Below are positions 4,462 to 5,671 of a stretch of 5,671 nt of DNA, in pieces. Position 1 is the first letter of the stretch. Each line of letters opens with the position of its first letter. This DNA is from Bacteroidota bacterium (GTDB taxonomy: Bacteria; Bacteroidota; Bacteroidia; Chitinophagales; Saprospiraceae), in contig JAGWYI010000298.1 of NCBI GenBank assembly GCA_018969455.1, forward strand, positions 1 to 5,671, in the 5' to 3' direction. The position numbers and the translations under genes are program-made. Below the pieces are notes generated by a model that was given only the letters and a program-made list of their open reading frames with translations, searched no databases and was not told where the DNA came from.

Positions 4462-5671
4462 TTGAATTTTACCGACTTTAACCTTGATCCAGACCTGATG
4501 GACGGTCTGGACGCCTTGAATTTCAAAACACCGACCCCTATTCAGGAGCGCGCCATCCCAATTATTCTGGAAGGAAAAGATCTCATCGGCGTAGCGCAAA
4601 CCGGTACCGGAAAAACGGCAGCCTTTGTTTTGCCTGTTTTACATAAAATATTGACATCCAACGAAGCTCACTACACGCAGGCCCTGGTTATTGTGCCCAC
4701 CCGGGAGTTGGCGGTCCAAATTGAAAAGGTTATAGAAGCCTATTCCTATTTTACAGGGGTTTCGAGCATTGCCATATATGGCGGTGGAAAAGGCGCGGAA
4801 TTTACCCAGGAAAAAACAGCCCTCACCAGCGGGGCAGATATCGTCATTGCTACACCTGGCCGCCTGATCGCGCACATGAACCTGGGCTATGTAAATTTCT
4901 CCAGGCTGCGTTTTCTGATCCTTGACGAGGCTGATCGTATGCTCGATATGGGCTTTCAGCCCGATTTGTTGAATATCATCGGCAAAGTGAATCCCAAACG
5001 CCAGAGTTTGCTGTTTTCGGCGACGATGCCTCCCACCGTACTCAAACTCGCAAAAACATTACTTAGAAACCCGGAAATGGTGACCATCGCGTTGTCAAAA
5101 CCGGCAGAAGGGGTTTCACAATTCGTATATGCTGTTCCGGAATCCTTAAAAGTGGCGCTGTTGACTGAACTGTTGAAAGACAAAATGGGGCAGCGTGTGG
5201 TAATTTTCGGTTCCACCAAACAATCGGTCCACACCGTGTACAAGCAATTGCGCAGCCGGAATTTTCCGGCGGGAGAAATCAGCAGCGACCTGGAACAAAG
5301 CGAACGCGAACAGGTAATGCTTGATTTTCGCAATCGAAAAGTAGACATCCTGGTGGCCACCGATGTCCTGAGCCGCGGCATCGATGTGGATGGCATTGAC
5401 TTGGTGATCAACTTCGATGCCCCGCGGGATGCAGAGGACTATGTTCACCGGATTGGCCGCACGGCCCGTGCCGAGCGTAAAGGCACCGCCATCACCCTGC
5501 TCTCGAATGCTGATCAGATTCGGTTCAAGCGCATTGAGAAATTGATCGGACGTCAAATTGAACGTTCGCCGCTTCCGGAATCCCTGGCATCCAAAGTCCA
5601 GTCAGAATCCCAGGCAGGAGGGTCGCCAAGACCAAGATCCGGCGCCAAAGCCCCCTTCCGCAAAAAACGGG
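4462..5671 (+). CDS. DEAD-box ATP-dependent RNA helicase (RhlE-like), C-terminus cut by window edge
   Basis: At least 403 residues of an ATP-dependent RNA helicase that unwinds short duplexes in ribosome assembly, mRNA decay or cold adaptation. All core motifs are intact: Q motif with PTPIQ ending at Q28, motif I AQTGTGKT (45-52), Ia PTREL (79-83), Ib TPGR (131-134), II DEAD (155-158), III SAT (186-188), IV VVIFGST (246-252), V ATD...SRGID (299-308) and VI HRIGRTAR (329-336). A basic, low-complexity tail rich in R, K, S, G and P starts near residue 375 and continues off the edge, as in RhlE-type proteins with RNA-binding extensions. The start is placed at TTG 4462, giving NFTDFNLDPDL before PTPIQ and keeping the upstream phenylalanine of the Q motif. 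The first ATG (4498) would remove it. The frame is open back to a stop at 4423-4425, and no Shine-Dalgarno is present. A long structured leader suggests post-transcriptional control. Confidence 0.95.
   Translation, partial: MNFTDFNLDPDLMDGLDALNFKTPTPIQERAIPIILEGKDLIGVAQTGTGKTAAFVLPVLHKILTSNEAHYTQALVIVPTRELAVQIEKVIEAYSYFTGVSSIAIYGGGKGAEFTQEKTALTSGADIVIATPGRLIAHMNLGYVNFSRLRFLILDEADRMLDMGFQPDLLNIIGKVNPKRQSLLFSATMPPTVLKLAKTLLRNPEMVTIALSKPAEGVSQFVYAVPESLKVALLTELLKDKMGQRVVIFGSTKQSVHTVYKQLRSRNFPAGEISSDLEQSEREQVMLDFRNRKVDILVATDVLSRGIDVDGIDLVINFDAPRDAEDYVHRIGRTARAERKGTAITLLSNADQIRFKRIEKLIGRQIERSPLPESLASKVQSESQAGGSPRPRSGAKAPFRKKR

Noticed and set aside
5146..5556. Minus-strand open frames opposite the helicase gene (also 4956-5411 and 4639-4875)
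   Set aside because: They run antisense to conserved helicase motifs and resemble no known protein.

Overview
The window is chromosomal housekeeping DNA, most likely from a member of the Bacteroidota. Three things suggest this: ribosome-binding sites are essentially absent, Bacteroidota-type -7 promoter elements (TAnnTTTG or close) appear, and the protein families look familiar from that phylum (402-residue carboxyspermidine dehydrogenase, short ATE-like transferase, PLP enzyme with a YSRYYNPT motif). Assignment below phylum is not possible by eye.

Layout. Positions 1-1881 hold a tight minus-strand cluster, read from right to left: an OmpR/PhoB-type response regulator, a GNAT acetyltransferase (8-9 bp gap), yidD (23 bp gap) and a Cys/Met-metabolism PLP enzyme (2 bp gap) that runs off the left edge. 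About 200 bp further right, and separated by a strong intrinsic terminator at 2030-2067, a minus-strand gene at 2088-3296 encodes a carboxy(nor)spermidine dehydrogenase for polyamine synthesis. A 140-bp divergent intergenic region (3297-3436) carries a good candidate promoter for the dehydrogenase and two back-to-back inverted repeats just ahead of a plus-strand gene (3437-4186). That gene resembles arginyl/leucyl-tRNA-protein transferases (ATE/Bpt) but lacks the usual N-terminal cysteine cluster. After a 275-bp gap containing a probable promoter and a nested RNA hairpin structure, a DEAD-box RNA helicase begins, best started at a TTG (4462), and runs off the right edge.

How the genes relate. 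The left cluster looks like one transcription unit that mixes signalling, acetylation, membrane-protein insertion and sulfur amino-acid metabolism, with no obvious single pathway. The other genes appear to be independent units. I see no mobile element, CRISPR array, tRNA or rRNA, and no clear sign of a novel multi-gene system. The most interesting points are the structured leader in front of the helicase, the cysteine-poor ATE-like protein, and the orphan response regulator leading a cluster that includes a displaced yidD.
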